In this document: in pieces, positions 13,195-25,646 of the stretch
Position numbering within the stretch: position 1 is the stretch's first letter
How the letters are laid out: every line of letters starts with the position of its first letter
Source: Nymphaea colorata
Lineage: Eukaryota > Streptophyta > Magnoliopsida > Nymphaeales > Nymphaeaceae
NCBI RefSeq assembly: GCF_008831285.2
Contig: NC_045145.1
Span: 19,484,040-19,548,039 of the forward strand
Direction of reading: 5' to 3'
DNA: 64,000 nt
Made by a program: the position numbers and the translations under genes
Notes under the pieces: model-generated
Databases searched by the model: none
Told to the model about the DNA's origin: nothing
Seen by the model: only the letters and a program-made list of their open reading frames with translations

Positions 13195-14627
13195 ACCCAA
13201 TAATTCCACTTGAATCTTGGAATCATCTCTTATTCGGATCTACTTCTTTCTTATTTGGGTTTATCATCTAGCCCAAGAAAAAAAATATTAATTTTGGCAA
13301 TTATCTAAATTAGTAATTTAATACTCAAAAAAAAAAAAAAAATTCATCTCATTGTCTATGAAAGTTTGTTGATTTAACATTTAGCTTATCTTATACGAGT
13401 ACCTGTGGTTTTACTTATGTAGTCCTTTTGGTGGCCGTATAAGAAAAATTAAAAGATAAACACGTAAAACAAACAAGAGACAAAATGTCTCCCAAAAGCG
13501 CACTGAATGAAACTCAAAAGATTAAAGCTGTTGTTCACCTGTCAAGGAATTCAAGTTTAAGAGCATGAAAAGTTCGATGCCAAGGAGGTGGCTTTGTTTT
13601 CGAATTTTTAATGCTACCACATATTTCAAATTTAAATTTTATATTGAAATTATCAATTTCATATCGTATTTTATCAGCTTCAGTGATCAAAAAGAAAAAA
13701 ATTCTATTTTTTTTTTCTCCTAGCTAGGTTCTTGCGTGGAAAATTATGAGTAATTTCAGTGGATAAAAAAAAATTAAAAAAATGACTATGAATATTGTTT
13801 TCTTTTACTGGTGATTTTCCCTTCAAGTTTCTACTTTGTTGTACATTTTCAATTATTGCACCCCTCCATTGGTTGGAAACTTGCAATTGAAAATGATACC
13901 TCGGATATGGAGATCCTTTGATGGGTTTCTGTCTAAATTTCCTCCATACCCATAGATCTGAAAGGACATCTTGTCCAAAAGCTTAGGAAATGCATTTATA
14001 TGCAAGCACAACTTTAACTTTTGTGCTTGTTGAAATTCTTTGATGCTTTATATACTAGTATAGATGTTGACTTGCAATCAATCTTAATGGCATGAGCCCT
14101 ACTCGACATCATATTTACATTAAAATTTACTTATAGTTCAAAGTGACAGTTCTACTGTCTCAGATTAGATGCATGCAAGTATATTCTAGAGCCTGCATGT
14201 CAATACCATCTATTAGTTTAGTTGCATTCAAGCTTATACATGCGAAACACCTGAGTCAAAATTTTCCATTTCCAGATCCAAGTTAGAGGTCTGCTTCAGT
14301 ACCCAGCACTTCACATTTTTTTTTTTTGTATAAATTTATAACTGATTGTGTTGATGTTAAAAGTTAAAACCAACTTCTTCATTGTTCTGATATCATCCTA
14401 ATGGGGCCTTTAAGAACTTCATCACGTACAATGTTTTGTTACATTTAATCTTCAACAAGAATGAGAAGAAATAGTCAGTTTGAAACTTTTGCCTTTTCCC
14501 TTCTAGTTTGCACTTTTTTCGGTTTTGGTGTATAGGCATAAAACCAACAGACAATGAAGTGATAGCACGTCCCAAGTGCTTTAATTCTCCCTGTCTAACC
14601 AAAATTTAGGTCGCCTAAACTGTATTA

Positions 14628-15407
14628 GTCAATGTTATCATTGGCGTATGTAACCTATCGTAAAATTAATTTTTTAATTTGTAAAAAATATTAAAAATTA
14701 TAAAAAAATCTGAAAAAAGCAAAAAGCAGAAAAAATCAAGAAAAATCTATTTAAAAGAACATTCATCATTCATGTATATGAAGTATGAATTATGAAAGCA
14801 TGAAGTATGAATATGAAAACACATTCTAAAGTAAGAAATCAGACATTCAAAAATCAAAATAACATACTAAGCAACCAAAGAGTATTTGGTTACATCACAA
14901 TTCATAAGTTCATAAGTCAAAACATATAAACATAGTTATCATCTTTCATGATTCAACAAAAAGTCTCATCAATCGTCATCTGCATCATCATCTTCATTCT
15001 TCATCATCATCTTCATTTCCTTCATTAAGTGCTTCTTCTATCCCCTCTATTGCAAATGGAATGTCACTAAAAAACCAAAAAATCCTCTTTCTCCAAGCTT
15101 CCCATCGTGCCCTCTACGAAAAAGAAACATTTTCTCACAGGCAAAACTTGATGCAAATGAAGAAAATCTCTCCCTCACATGTCTCTTGAAGTGTTTAGAA
15201 ACAAAAAAAAAAAAAAAAGAGAACGAAGAGCGTATATACAAGACGACGCAAAAAAGAGGACGTCGAGACATTTTTTTTTTTAATTTTTTCGTATTGTACG
15301 ATACGGGGGTGTATCGCCCATATCGTGCGATGCGGGCCCTGTACTACACGATATGGGGCGATACGCCTACGATACACAGCCGTATCGTACGATACGGATA
15401 ACATTGG
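14628..15407. mobile_element. Non-autonomous DNA transposon with TIRs and TATTA flanks
   Basis: The left end GTCAATGTTATC (14628-14639) is the inverse of the right end GATAACATTGG (15397-15407). TATTA lies immediately outside both ends (14623-14627 and 15408-15412), as expected of a 5-bp target duplication. The interior is AT-rich on the left and has GATACG/CGTATC palindromes on the right (15290-15396). No transposase frame is present. Superfamily is uncertain. Confidence 0.6.
15290..15396. repeat. Palindromic CGTATCG/CGATACG cluster
   Basis: The motif pair CGATAC/GTATCG occurs many times in both orientations, including the palindrome CGTATCGTACGATACG at 15381-15396. Single-stranded DNA here could fold into several alternative stems. 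It forms the right subterminal part of the 780-bp transposon. Confidence 0.8.
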
Positions 15408-15747
15408 TATTAGGTGTTGAAGACGCTTCTTGATGCAAACAATTTGACTTCATTTTGTATGTGATAAATATATGTGCTTAAGACTATAGCTCAAAGTTTT
15501 TATATAATAAACCAAGTATACAGATTAAGATGCAAGCCGTCACTTAATATCAAATCCAGCTTAAAACAATTCCATCATGCAGTTTCGTTAAACATCGTGT
15601 GAGAAAGTGAACAGAATTAACAATGACAGACGGCAAGCCCATGAACAGTCAAGCATAGGTTGGTAAACAAGCCAAACTAAATTAGCATGGCTCTTGGGGC
15701 TTCCACTGTTGGAGAAGCTTGCCCCTTCCGTTTTATTAAAGAATATG

Positions 15748-16105
15748 TGTAACGCCCCAATGTTTAGTTTCATATCGAAGATTGTGAGAAATCTTCAAGG
15801 GTTTATAAAGGGTGTCATTAATGAAATGATTGTCATGGTTCCTAGCATTTTTGAGGGCTGGAGCCAAAATTGCTAGGAGGGCGAGTTGGGATCCGTCGAA
15901 CCAGGGGGCCAAACCCATGAGTGGGTCGGCTTGTTATAGTGGTACCAGAACAGTTTCAACATTTGGACCTGCGGTCCTACACGTGTAGACGCGTGTGCCT
16001 GAATCTTCAAGGGTTTATAAAAGGGGTCATTAATGAAATGATTGTTTTGGTTCCTAGCCTTTTCGAGGGTAAGCCCTTGAAGATCTCTCACAATCTTCTA
16101 TAAGT
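15748..16105 (+). mobile_element. LTR-like debris with direct and inverted internal repeats
   Basis: It opens with TGTAACGCCCC, a start seen in many plant LTRs. ATCTTCAAGGGTTTATAAA occurs at 15791 and 16003, each followed by a similar GTCATTAATGAAATGATTGT block. CGAAGATTGTGAGAAATCTT near 15776 is inverted near 16075-16096. TGGTACCAGAACAG at ~15941 resembles the initiator-Met primer region TGGTATCAGAGC. No gag or pol frames are present. It is probably a rearranged LTR fragment. Confidence 0.45.
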
Positions 16106-16526
16106 ATTACAATATGACTCTTGGCGGTTGGCATAAAAAAACGCAAGGTAGGAACTTGAGCTAACTTATTAAATTACCTTGGTTTTTCGTATTTTGTAAT
16201 CTCACAGTGGAATCCTTGACTCTTGGTTAGAACTTTAAGCGTAGGTTCTTCTCGTTTATAATACAGCTCTATTTCTTGGAAAAATCTTAGCAAATCTTAA
16301 AACAATTAAAAAAAGATCTTAAAAATAAAAAAGGAATTAAAATATTAAGAAGTGATTAAGAAGATATTTAATTAAAATTGCTACAAGAAGAATGATAATG
16401 TCTGCGTCAGAGAGAGAAAGAGAATGAGAGAGCGAGACAACAAATGAGGGGCAGAATTATCTAATTGATATCTATGTGGTTCTTATAGCAATGCATTTTT
16501 TAATTTTAGCCATTTGACAACTCTCT

Positions 16527-17310
16527 GGCATTTGATAACATTGACTTTCCTTCAACCTCAATATTTTAACAAAAGCACTAATGAGATTATAATGGTTGTA
16601 AATTTATGTAATAGGCCCATGATTGTTGTATACCAAAAAAAAAAAAAAGGAAAAAAACTTCAACCCAAAAACTCCAGGTTCCACCATTGTATATATATAT
16701 AGTGTTCTTGAAAAATATGTTTGTTAAAGACCATGAATTGTTTTTTCTATTAAACGCGTAAAGATAGCCATGTCTCTTTTTTTTTGCTTTTTTTCTTTTT
16801 AGTTGAGAAAAAAATTATAAGAAATGTTGAAAACACATGTGGGCATGTGTGGGCAATTGCCCACACAGTCTAATCAAGCACCTTTACTGGTAAATAAGAA
16901 TACCCTTTCTATGTAAGGGTGAAAGTGAAATTCAAGAAAATGGCTTCATATAGAAGATACAAATATCTCGACCGCGATGAGAGGTAGAAATCACTCTCCT
17001 TCTCCATTTTCGGGTCAATGACTTCTTTCGAACCTAAGTGAGAAGTGAGACACCTATCAACTACAATGTAGTACATATAATGTTTGAAATATAAATGAGC
17101 TTGCCCACAATAATCAAATTAATGACCAGACTTTCATGGTTTCACTAGCTTGACCAGTTACGTTTTGCTCCTTGGAGTTAGGGCAGAACAGGAGCCTAGG
17201 AAAAAATATTAACTCTGATAATTATCTAAATTAATAAACTAATACTCAAAAGTTCATCTCATTGTCTATGAAAGCTTGTGAATTTAACATTTTACTTATC
17301 TCTAATAGAC
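16527..17310 (+). repeat. Diverged long direct repeat, copy B
   Basis: This is the shorter partner of 11208-13390. Order and orientation of the matching blocks are kept, but spacing is compressed. No coding capacity is visible. Confidence 0.65.
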
Positions 17311-17864
17311 GAGCTGCGCTGTAACTATGAAACATTTTATTTGGGGCACCTATCAACCTGGTATTAAAATCTGCACTCATATATTCCATTATTTTTCTAG
17401 CAGCTATGATTCTTAAACGGCACAATGTTAATTCGAGTTAGAACATGAGCCAAAGAGACTGATCAAGGAATTTTTGAGGCTGGGTTTCCTGAAATTATGC
17501 TCACGTTTGTTACAGGTCGAACTGGGCTGGTTGGTTGTTGGAACATCGAAATGGCTGCGTTCTTGAGCACAAATTTGGGCGAGTTCACCATATTATATAT
17601 ATTTACATCATTCTAAGACTTGACGTGTGCGTATCTTCAGCAAAAAAAGACCTAGATATTCAAAGGAAAAGTATGGAAATTTCCTCCTTTGCTAGATTTA
17701 TGCGACATTGTTCGTGACTTCTACCTGAAACACGAATCCCAAAAGCTCCCAAAAAGTTCCAGATTTTGGGCATCATCGGAAGAGGGGGGATACGGGAAGA
17801 AAGATTTTGGGTATCATCTGAAGAACAGGGAGAAAGAGCAGAGAGAGAGGGAGTGGACCTTCCT

Positions 17865-17871
17865 CTATAAG
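17865..17871 (+). promoter_or_regulatory. Weak TATA-like element upstream of the C3HC gene
   Basis: CTATAAG lies 54 bp before the start codon, which would give a very short leader. The preceding 60 bases are a GA-rich run. The assignment rests on position only. Confidence 0.3.
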
Positions 17872-17924
17872 CAACCGCTCCGGTGCGTTTGGCACTGTAA
17901 GCTGCCATTCGAGCGGAGGCGACA

Positions 17925-20900
17925 ATGGCGGACAACGCGGAGCAGAGGTATCGAGCGGCGATGGACAAGCTCTTCTTCTCCCCTCCAAAGCAATCCACCA
18001 GGTGGGTTCCCTTCTTCCTCCTGTTCTTCTCCTTCTTTTACTATGTTCCTGTTCGTGATAAAAAACCTGACTTTGAAACGGCGCTCTGAAACGGGCAGCT
18101 GCACGGGAATCCCATCGTCTAGCGGCAGCAGACAGGGGGGCCTCCAACCATCAACGTCTGAAGTGTACCAGCAAACGCCGACTGGGCAGCGGAGAAGCAA
18201 CGCAGCGACGGTACCCATATGCAGGCCGTGGGATCGAGGAGACCTTACGAGAAGATTGGCCACTTTCAAGTCGATTACCTGGTTTGCGAAACCTAAGGTA
18301 TTACCATGTTCTCCCTGTCTGTCGGGTCAATTAGTTTTTCAGCTGGACGATCTTTTTTTGTTTAGATTTCATCGGTCTTGTTTTTGTTAGTGAGGCATTG
18401 CTTTGATGGCGTTCATTTGGGTTTTATTTCTCCTCCTCCCTTTTCTTCTTGGTCAAGAATTGCGTTTTCGGTATTGCATCATCTTCCTGGTTTGTGTCAT
18501 TCACGCAGATTCATGTCATTGGGATGCAGGATGACCTATCTTGTTCAAGTCTAACCCAGGAGCAGCTTCTGTCTTCACTACATGCTTGTTAACTCGTTTT
18601 CTGGACAAATTGATGATTCCCAGTTGGAAACTAGAGGATGGAAAATGTAACACCATTATTGGCCAGAAAGCAGATGTGTATCTGACCCATGGTTACAACA
18701 ATATTATATATTTTTTCATCAATTTATTGGCATGATTGTGAAAGCTAAGTTGGCTATGCACGTGGTTTATGCATTTAAAATCAAACGTCTATTGAATGTC
18801 TGCAAGTTACATAGTTCGTGTTTTCTTACCACCACTCTGTTAAATTCAATCGAATGGCTTCATAACTGCTGCATATAAACTGTACTTTGTGATGTACTGT
18901 TCTGAATTAGGTGCTATCGATTGTATAGTAGTATGCTGGAACACCGCTTCTATGTAAATATTTGGAGTTTATTAACGTTTCCTGATAGTCCCCTTTTTGT
19001 AAGGCAGATGCCATTTCCTGAGTCTAAGAAGTACGAGTGAATAAATCTTGGTTGAATGCTGATTATCTTCCAGGTAGTTAGTCCAGCAAACTGTGCAAGG
19101 AGAGGCTGGATAAATGTTGAGGCAGATACTTTAGAGTGTGAGGCATGTGGCTCTCGTCTTCTCTTTTCCACACCTTCATCTTGGACATCGCAGCAAGGTT
19201 TGCTTTACTTTTCATTGTCCAATGCCTGTTGCATCTTAATTTCAATCCACCTGATTGTACACCTTGAGAAATTTATGGTGTTTGTTTCTTTTACTGTTTT
19301 TATCAGTTGAAAATTCTGCGGCAGTTTTCAGTTTAAAACTAGACAGTGGACATAAATCAATTTGTCCATGGAAGGACAACATATGTGATGAGCATTTGAC
19401 TCAATTTCCACCAACTCCTCCTGCTGTTCTGGTTGAGAGTTTCAGGGACCGCTGTGGAAAGCTTTCACACCTTTCTGCTCTTCCTATAGTTTCATCTGCA
19501 GCAATTGAATACATGAATGGGCCCCAACTTGATTGGTTTTTAGCGCAATCATCTCCTCCTGTTTGCACTATAATTTCTGGAGATGTTATCTCTACTCTTC
19601 AAAGTAGGGATTTAGAGGATGAATCTGCATCTGCTTCTGCTGCTATATATCACAAGGTAAGACATTAGATAGCTATTTACACATCTTTTTGTTCTTTTGC
19701 TATTTTTAAAAGTATTTTGTGCCTGCACTTTGTGAGGATTTGAACATTGATGGGCGATGAGAATGACTTAAGTGGGTTCTTTTAACAAGAATTATTCATA
19801 CAGAGTCAACTTTAGTTAAAGACACCACTCACATGAGAATGATGCCCATGATGGGCAGCGTGAACTTTATATGGAAGGGAAAGCATGCTTTTCCTCCAGG
19901 ATGTTCTCATGCTGCTTCCGCACCTTTTCCATTCTCATCTCATGTTTGCTTGTCTTTTCCTCATGCTTTTCTCACATCTCCTGCTTTTTATCTTTAAAGT
20001 TTTCTTCTCTCGAATCGGTAAGCGTGGTTCTTAGGTTTTCAGCTCTTAATTTGGTACCATAAAATTGTGAACTTCAACTAAAACCTTGTTTTCAGCTAAG
20101 AAAAATGTGGTCAAGACAATGATTTTTATTTGTTGCATATTAAATAAATATTTATCAGAATTGTTAATTTACCAGTTAATTTATTTAATGTTGGCAATAG
20201 TATGCCTTTTTAAGTGGTTGAATATATGGTTCAAAACTAAGAGTATTATGTCTTTTGTTTTTTCTTGTTTGTTCATTAATATGAACCATAAGTTGTACTA
20301 ATTAAAAAACCCAAATACTGTCTGGTTCACATTTGCTTACTGGTTCATTATCATTTTCTTCACTATTTGTTATTTTTTTCTCTTAAGCTCAATTGTTGGG
20401 CTGCTTCTAGGTTTGATTCTTGGTTCACTTCTATGTTGTTCTGTCATTCCTGTTTCTTGAAAGTTTAAAATTCTCCACTTCCTGTTTCCAACTTCCAGTT
20501 TAATTTCTTCTTTCAGCTTCCTAGTCTGACAAGTTTGACTTTGGTCCGTACCTGTGCTGACACCATTTAGCCGTATCTATGTAGCCCTTGAATCTCTGTC
20601 GATAAGCTTGCTTATAAACGTGCATTTAGTTAGGATTGTGACTAAAGGTCATTAGCTTGTATTTGAATCAATCTATGTTGCCTTTGAATCTGTGTCCACA
20701 AGCTTGCTCATAAACGCGTCTTTGGTGATGGTTGTCATTAGAACTTCATTAGCTTGTATCTGAATCATATACAGGCACAAAAAATAATAAGCTTATGTGG
20801 TTGGGACCTGCGAGTACTTTCATATATTGTTGATTGCCAAGATCAGACTCGTTGTGCAGAGGATGTCAGTGTCCCAGAGATTTCAGGAAAGGCTTCCCAG

Positions 20901-23806
20901 GAACAGAGCCCTAGCATTCCTTTTATTTCTGGTGTTGATAAAGTCACAGAACAAGATGAAAGTAGCTCTATGGTTGATGAACAAGAAGTTGATCCTGCAT
21001 CTGTTGTACTAGAATGTAAGCTATGTGGAGCCTGTGTTGGCCTATGGGCCTTTTCAACTGTCTCCCGGCCTTTGCATTTGTTCAGTTTCATTGAATCTTA
21101 TGATACTACAGTCGGATGCAACAAAAGCCGAGTTTCTGTTGTTCCTGAGGCATCAGTTTTTGGTGGTGGTGGTGGGAAAGGATCCCTTCAAACTTCAGCA
21201 AACACAGTGGCTACAAGCTTCAAAGAAGCTTTACAGGAGAAAGGAGCTCTGAGCTTAAATCTGACAATAGCAGGAGGCCCTCCACCAGCAAAGCAGAATT
21301 TTAGAACAACAGTTTCTTTGCCCATCATTAGTCGGCATCTAAAAGCTGGAATTTGGTGCAGCTCAGACACTAGAAAGGACATTCCTGTTCATAGCAAGCA
21401 ACATAGTGAAGATCCTGGACTAAGCGATGCAAACAAGTCAGTAAATACACAAGATGGTGATGTTTTAGTTAAAACAGTTGGAATACTAAAACGCAAAAGA
21501 GCAGACGATGGCACAACTATTTATAACGATGGGCTATTGAGGGGACAGGTTATTCTGGGTCAAGACCCTAGCAAGATGGAAAATAACTCAGGAACCTGTA
21601 CAACTGCTGTGCATGCAGTTGAAGGTTTCTGCAGTGAACAGACAACAGAACCTGTGGAAGATGTTCTGGAGTATTCTGGTAATGGTGAAGCAATGGACAG
21701 TGGTGCTTACGATGCATCAGGTACCACAAAGAAAGCAAGACTTAGCTCTCAAGTTTCTGAATGTTGTGATTCTACTCAAGATAATAGTCAAACTGGCAAG
21801 GATGGTCAAATAGGTGGCATCTTAGTTGAGGATTTTGTTGATGCACCCAACCAAATTGATGATGCCACTCCAACAGCAACTGAACTATGTTATGGAATGG
21901 TTTCTGCAGAGAATAAGTTCACAACTGATACATCTCATTATCTGTTATCATCTTCATTCTCAGAAGACGGTGCTGTAGATAAAAAGTGTGAACTTGAACA
22001 GGCAACACATTCTGATGGGAAAGTCACAAGCATTAGAAATGAAGATGCCGACTTGCAGAACCCGCCAGCAGCCATAGCTTTCAAGAAGGCTAATGTCAAT
22101 TCTCATAGTTCTGGTAAGCTCACTTCAATTTGTTCTAATGGTATGAAATTTTGTTTTTGAAGTTCTGGTATATAATAAAACAGTCTCTTAATTATGCTTG
22201 CAATGTCAAGGACATACCATATCACTTCGTGCTTTAACAGTGTCAATTTTTAACCTAATCTGATACAAGTTATCAAGTTACATGAAGTATGGATTATCAC
22301 ATCTAGAAAGAATAGCAAGCTATCATTCCATAAGAATATGCACATAATTCATTGCAAGGGACATGAATGACTGGACAAACTTCCTTTCACCCATCACAGA
22401 GAAATTGGAAGCCAAAGTATATGTCTCTGTGCAACATTCTATAAGTGGCTGGCTTGCTAAAGCAGCAGAAAGTAAATAATTAATTGCATTTAAAAATTTT
22501 ACTGGCATGAATATAACCTGACTGCTGTATAACAGCCTAACTCTGCAGCAGGCCAAGAATTTTTTTCTTTGCATCAAGCAACGAAGATGATCAGCTTTTC
22601 CTCAAACTTCTATCTATGATATGTTTCTGACTTGGTTACAAAAATAAGTGGTGATTAACAGTTTCTGAAGCCATAGAAATGAATCGCTCTTGGTTCAAAT
22701 ATAAGTAGCTTCAGACTTGGTGAGTTGTCAATGAGGACCATGCAAATGTGCTTCATGTGATCTAGGAGTTTTCTGATATTGCCAACTGTCATTAATATCC
22801 TCGGTGAACTTAGAGACAGGAACCAAATGGTATGTACAATGGACTAGGGTGTAAAAGGATATTATCTGACACCCTGAGGTACCTTTCTTCTGCAAGTATT
22901 CTGTCAATGCAGTGCCGAGTCCTTTTTAAGTTTGAGAAATACCATTCTAACTGTCAACAGAAACAAGTGCCTGGATAGGCCAATGGCAGGATCTGTTTTG
23001 CTGAAAGGCTGTTGAGGGTTTACTACTTGGTGCAGGTGGAAGTTGCATTCATCCTGCATGGATTGGAATCACAAAGTTACCTGTAAGAGCAATGAGAAAT
23101 AGAATTATAGAAGATGTTCCTACATGTGTGGATCAGTGACTAGCGTGCCTTAAATTTTGAGAACTGCAAGTGTGTGTCAGTATTGCCACAAGGTGGCACT
23201 TGGCAGGTGAAGGAAAAAGTTGTTCTGCTTCTTTGCTGCTTGCTGCATCTCTGCACTTTCTTCAGCTTGCTTATCAAGTGCCATAGCAGAGATGGAGTCC
23301 ATGGTATGATATTGCAGCAGTAACATGTACACAACAGTTGCAGGGCAGATGGCAATCAGCTGCTTAAATCCTTAAGCTGCAGACAGTTTAGCGATTTGAA
23401 TTTTCTTCAGCTTTGGCTTTTATTTAAAGGTTTTAGTTGATAAATAATTGATAAAGCAAGTTATCTTCATGCAAACAACGCAATGAAATTAAAACTGCTC
23501 CACCTGTCACATATTTCTCTTGACCATCAAATTTTAAAGTGGCAATATTTGGTAGGCAGTTTTTTGCTTAGTTGCAGGTTGCAACTTAAATGTCCTCAAG
23601 GGGCTGCGAACGTTAATTGTTTTATGCATACTGATGAAGATAAAACCCATGTTTCTTATGTTAATAGAACCTAAGGGTCAGTAACTTGTAGCCATTTTGT
23701 TTTGTGGGAACTGAGAACACAGCCAACTGAATAACCTGAAAGGAAGGACATATGAATTGATTGAAATTTGAAAAACTAGGTAGCAATTGTATAATCGAAA
23801 ATTCTG

Positions 23807-23874
<68 letters not shown>

Positions 23875-23972
23875 TGGATCCCCACGTACAGTGAGAATCC
23901 CCGAGGTTTCCCCTCCCTTTGTAGACACATGCACCCTGATGCAGTCCGGATTGCTACGGCTAGCAATCCATC

Positions 23973-24044
<72 letters not shown>

Positions 24045-25168
24045 TCATCTACTTACCACTACAAGAGCTCCATTAGTGAGAGTGAGTCTTTGAGCAAGAA
24101 GCAAAGTTCTAAACAAAGCTTTGCGAGTGTTCTCTGATGTTAGACCAAAAGCTTTATCTGTATTCATAGCATGGTATTTATTGTTTTCCTTCTGTTGCTA
24201 TGTAGGATATGTTGCGATCATTTTATCTTATGTTTCCTTTGATTTCACAGTACTAAGCAAATGCTAGCATAGCTGTAGAAAAAAGTAGAAGAGTGATGGT
24301 TATATATTTACCTTTGATTTCATTTAAATCTTCGATTGATGATGCATCATCAATGTACTGCCCTAAGAATATTAATATATATATATGTATTGTATCTATA
24401 CATGTGAAGATTGACATATGATGTCTTGATCATTTAGTTTTCTCATGTTGAAGCCTTCTCTCTTTGTGATATGCATGTGTCCCGACTAGGCCGCAGACTT
24501 CCATTTGATGGTTGTTAACAGTCAGGATGTGCTTGATTTTTGTCTCCCTTTTTCTGAAATGGCAAATTTTGTATTCTCTGGCATATGTGCTGCTAAGCTG
24601 CTATGGAGTAGTCCAACATATTGTTTCATGCATAACAGATTGAACATATTGGTTTGTTGATAATTTGGCTGATTATTCATAAACAGCATGCTATTTTGTT
24701 CATGGGTGCAAGACATTTTCTACGCAAACATAGCGGGTATGGTGTCAGATAATACACTCATCGTATAAGCATGGTTGAAGCAAGCTCTATTTCGATGTTG
24801 TAGGTAAAATCGCGGAAGTGATGCCCTGGGACAAGACTATGGAGTTTGATCCCATCAGACAGCATAGGCATTTCTGCCCCTGGATTACTTCATCAGGCAG
24901 TGGGAAGAGAGGTATAGCTGGATGGCAGCTGACACTGTCTGCTCTAGAACAAGAGAAAAATGCTGCTTGTGAGTCTTCTCCAGTAGTTTCGACTGGACCA
25001 AGATACGAGGTAGGCATTTATAGGCTTATACTACAATTTGGTAATTTAGCTGAAGCCTATGCTTTTACTAATTAATTGCATATGCAGGGAGAAGATCCAA
25101 TCTCCGTAATCAGGAAACTTTTCCACTCTGGATCTGCAAAAAAGACACAGAAATCACAAGTGAAGTAG
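17925..25168 (+). CDS. C3HC/NIPA-type zinc-finger protein (ZC3HC1-like)
   Basis: The exons are 17925-18001, 18099-18297, 19074-19197, 19307-19656, 20775-22113, 24804-25009 and 25088-25168. All are in phase and give 791 residues. CRPWDRGDLTRRLATF (67-82) opens the C3HC domain, followed by C114-x2-C117 and H149-x3-C153. A second, split module has C331-x2-C334 and H717-x3-C721 (QHRHFCPW), with ~380 low-complexity residues between. This matches the two-module NIPA/ZC3HC1 layout. The mammalian member is a nuclear-basket and F-box-linked protein; plant members are nuclear (family knowledge). The start was chosen because MADNAEQRYRAAMDKLFFSP resembles family N-termini and an in-phase donor follows. 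Intron 5 (2.7 kb) carries TA/GA arrays. Confidence 0.9.
23808..23871. repeat. Compound (TA)n(GA)n microsatellite in C3HC intron 5
   Basis: About 30 bases of TA run straight into about 35 bases of GA. The same design and orientation recur at 48225 and 48676. Confidence 0.95.
23948..23969. repeat. Perfect 9-bp hairpin between two AT arrays
   Basis: GGATTGCTA is followed by the loop CGGC and then TAGCAATCC, a perfect stem. It sits in a ~100-bp unique island between the arrays at 23808 and 23976. Confidence 0.8.
23976..24042. repeat. (AT)n microsatellite in C3HC intron 5
   Basis: A pure AT run of about 67 bases, likely length-variable. Confidence 0.95.
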
Positions 25169-25646
25169 GCAAGGTTGAGCATGTTGCGATTGGTTTGTCT
25201 TGGCATTTACGGGCTCTTTTATCATGAGGATCAAATGATTGCAAATGTCGTTTACATCGACTCTCATCAAGGAGAGAGTGATCCTTTTGTGTTTGTCTCC
25301 CTGCGTTGGCTAGTTTTGACATGATAACAATCAGTTTGATGTATGTTTGATATACTCTCAGCAGCTATGTACAATTCCTCGGTGTATCTTAGATTTTTGA
25401 GAGGTACATGAGGCTTATAGATCGATAGAAGTGCTTTCTTGATGAAATTTGAGCTAAACTCGCCATTGTCGGCAGCATTAATTGATTTCAACAGTGCTAT
25501 TTGCAAGAGAAATTTAGAAACATTTATGGAAGAAGTCACTTTTTCATTTGCACAGTAGAACACCAGTAGAATCTAGGTGCTTTACATCCACGCTCTCAGA
25601 CAACAGTTTTGGATACTCCATACAATGAACCAATTTCGCTGTTGTA
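25169..25646. other. Convergent intergenic tail between C3HC and cyclophilin genes
   Basis: The two stop codons face each other across 478 bp, which must hold both 3' ends. No gene is seen. No AATAAA signal stands out. Overlapping 3' transcripts are plausible. Confidence 0.6.

Larger units (their letters stand above)
11208..13390 (+). repeat. Diverged long direct repeat, copy A
   Basis: This stretch matches 16527-17310 in order at several points: ACATTGACTT...CAACCTCAATATT at 11219/16540; GTGTTCTT...CCATGA at ~11682/16701; GTGAAATTCAA...TTCATATA at 12845/16925; and TCATCTCATTGTCTATGAAAG at 13345/17251. Copy A carries about 1.4 kb of extra sequence, including an AT microsatellite. No coding capacity is seen; it is likely a duplicated or transposed non-coding unit. 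Confidence 0.65.
9021..17850. other. Gene-free spacer between CRWN and the C3HC gene
   Basis: No long open frame, transposase or reverse transcriptase is recognisable here. 9021-9620 is relatively GC-rich and may be part of the CRWN promoter side. From ~9650 on it is AT-rich with homopolymer runs, microsatellites and the element relics listed separately. The two flanking genes point away from each other, so both promoters draw on this spacer. Confidence 0.7.
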
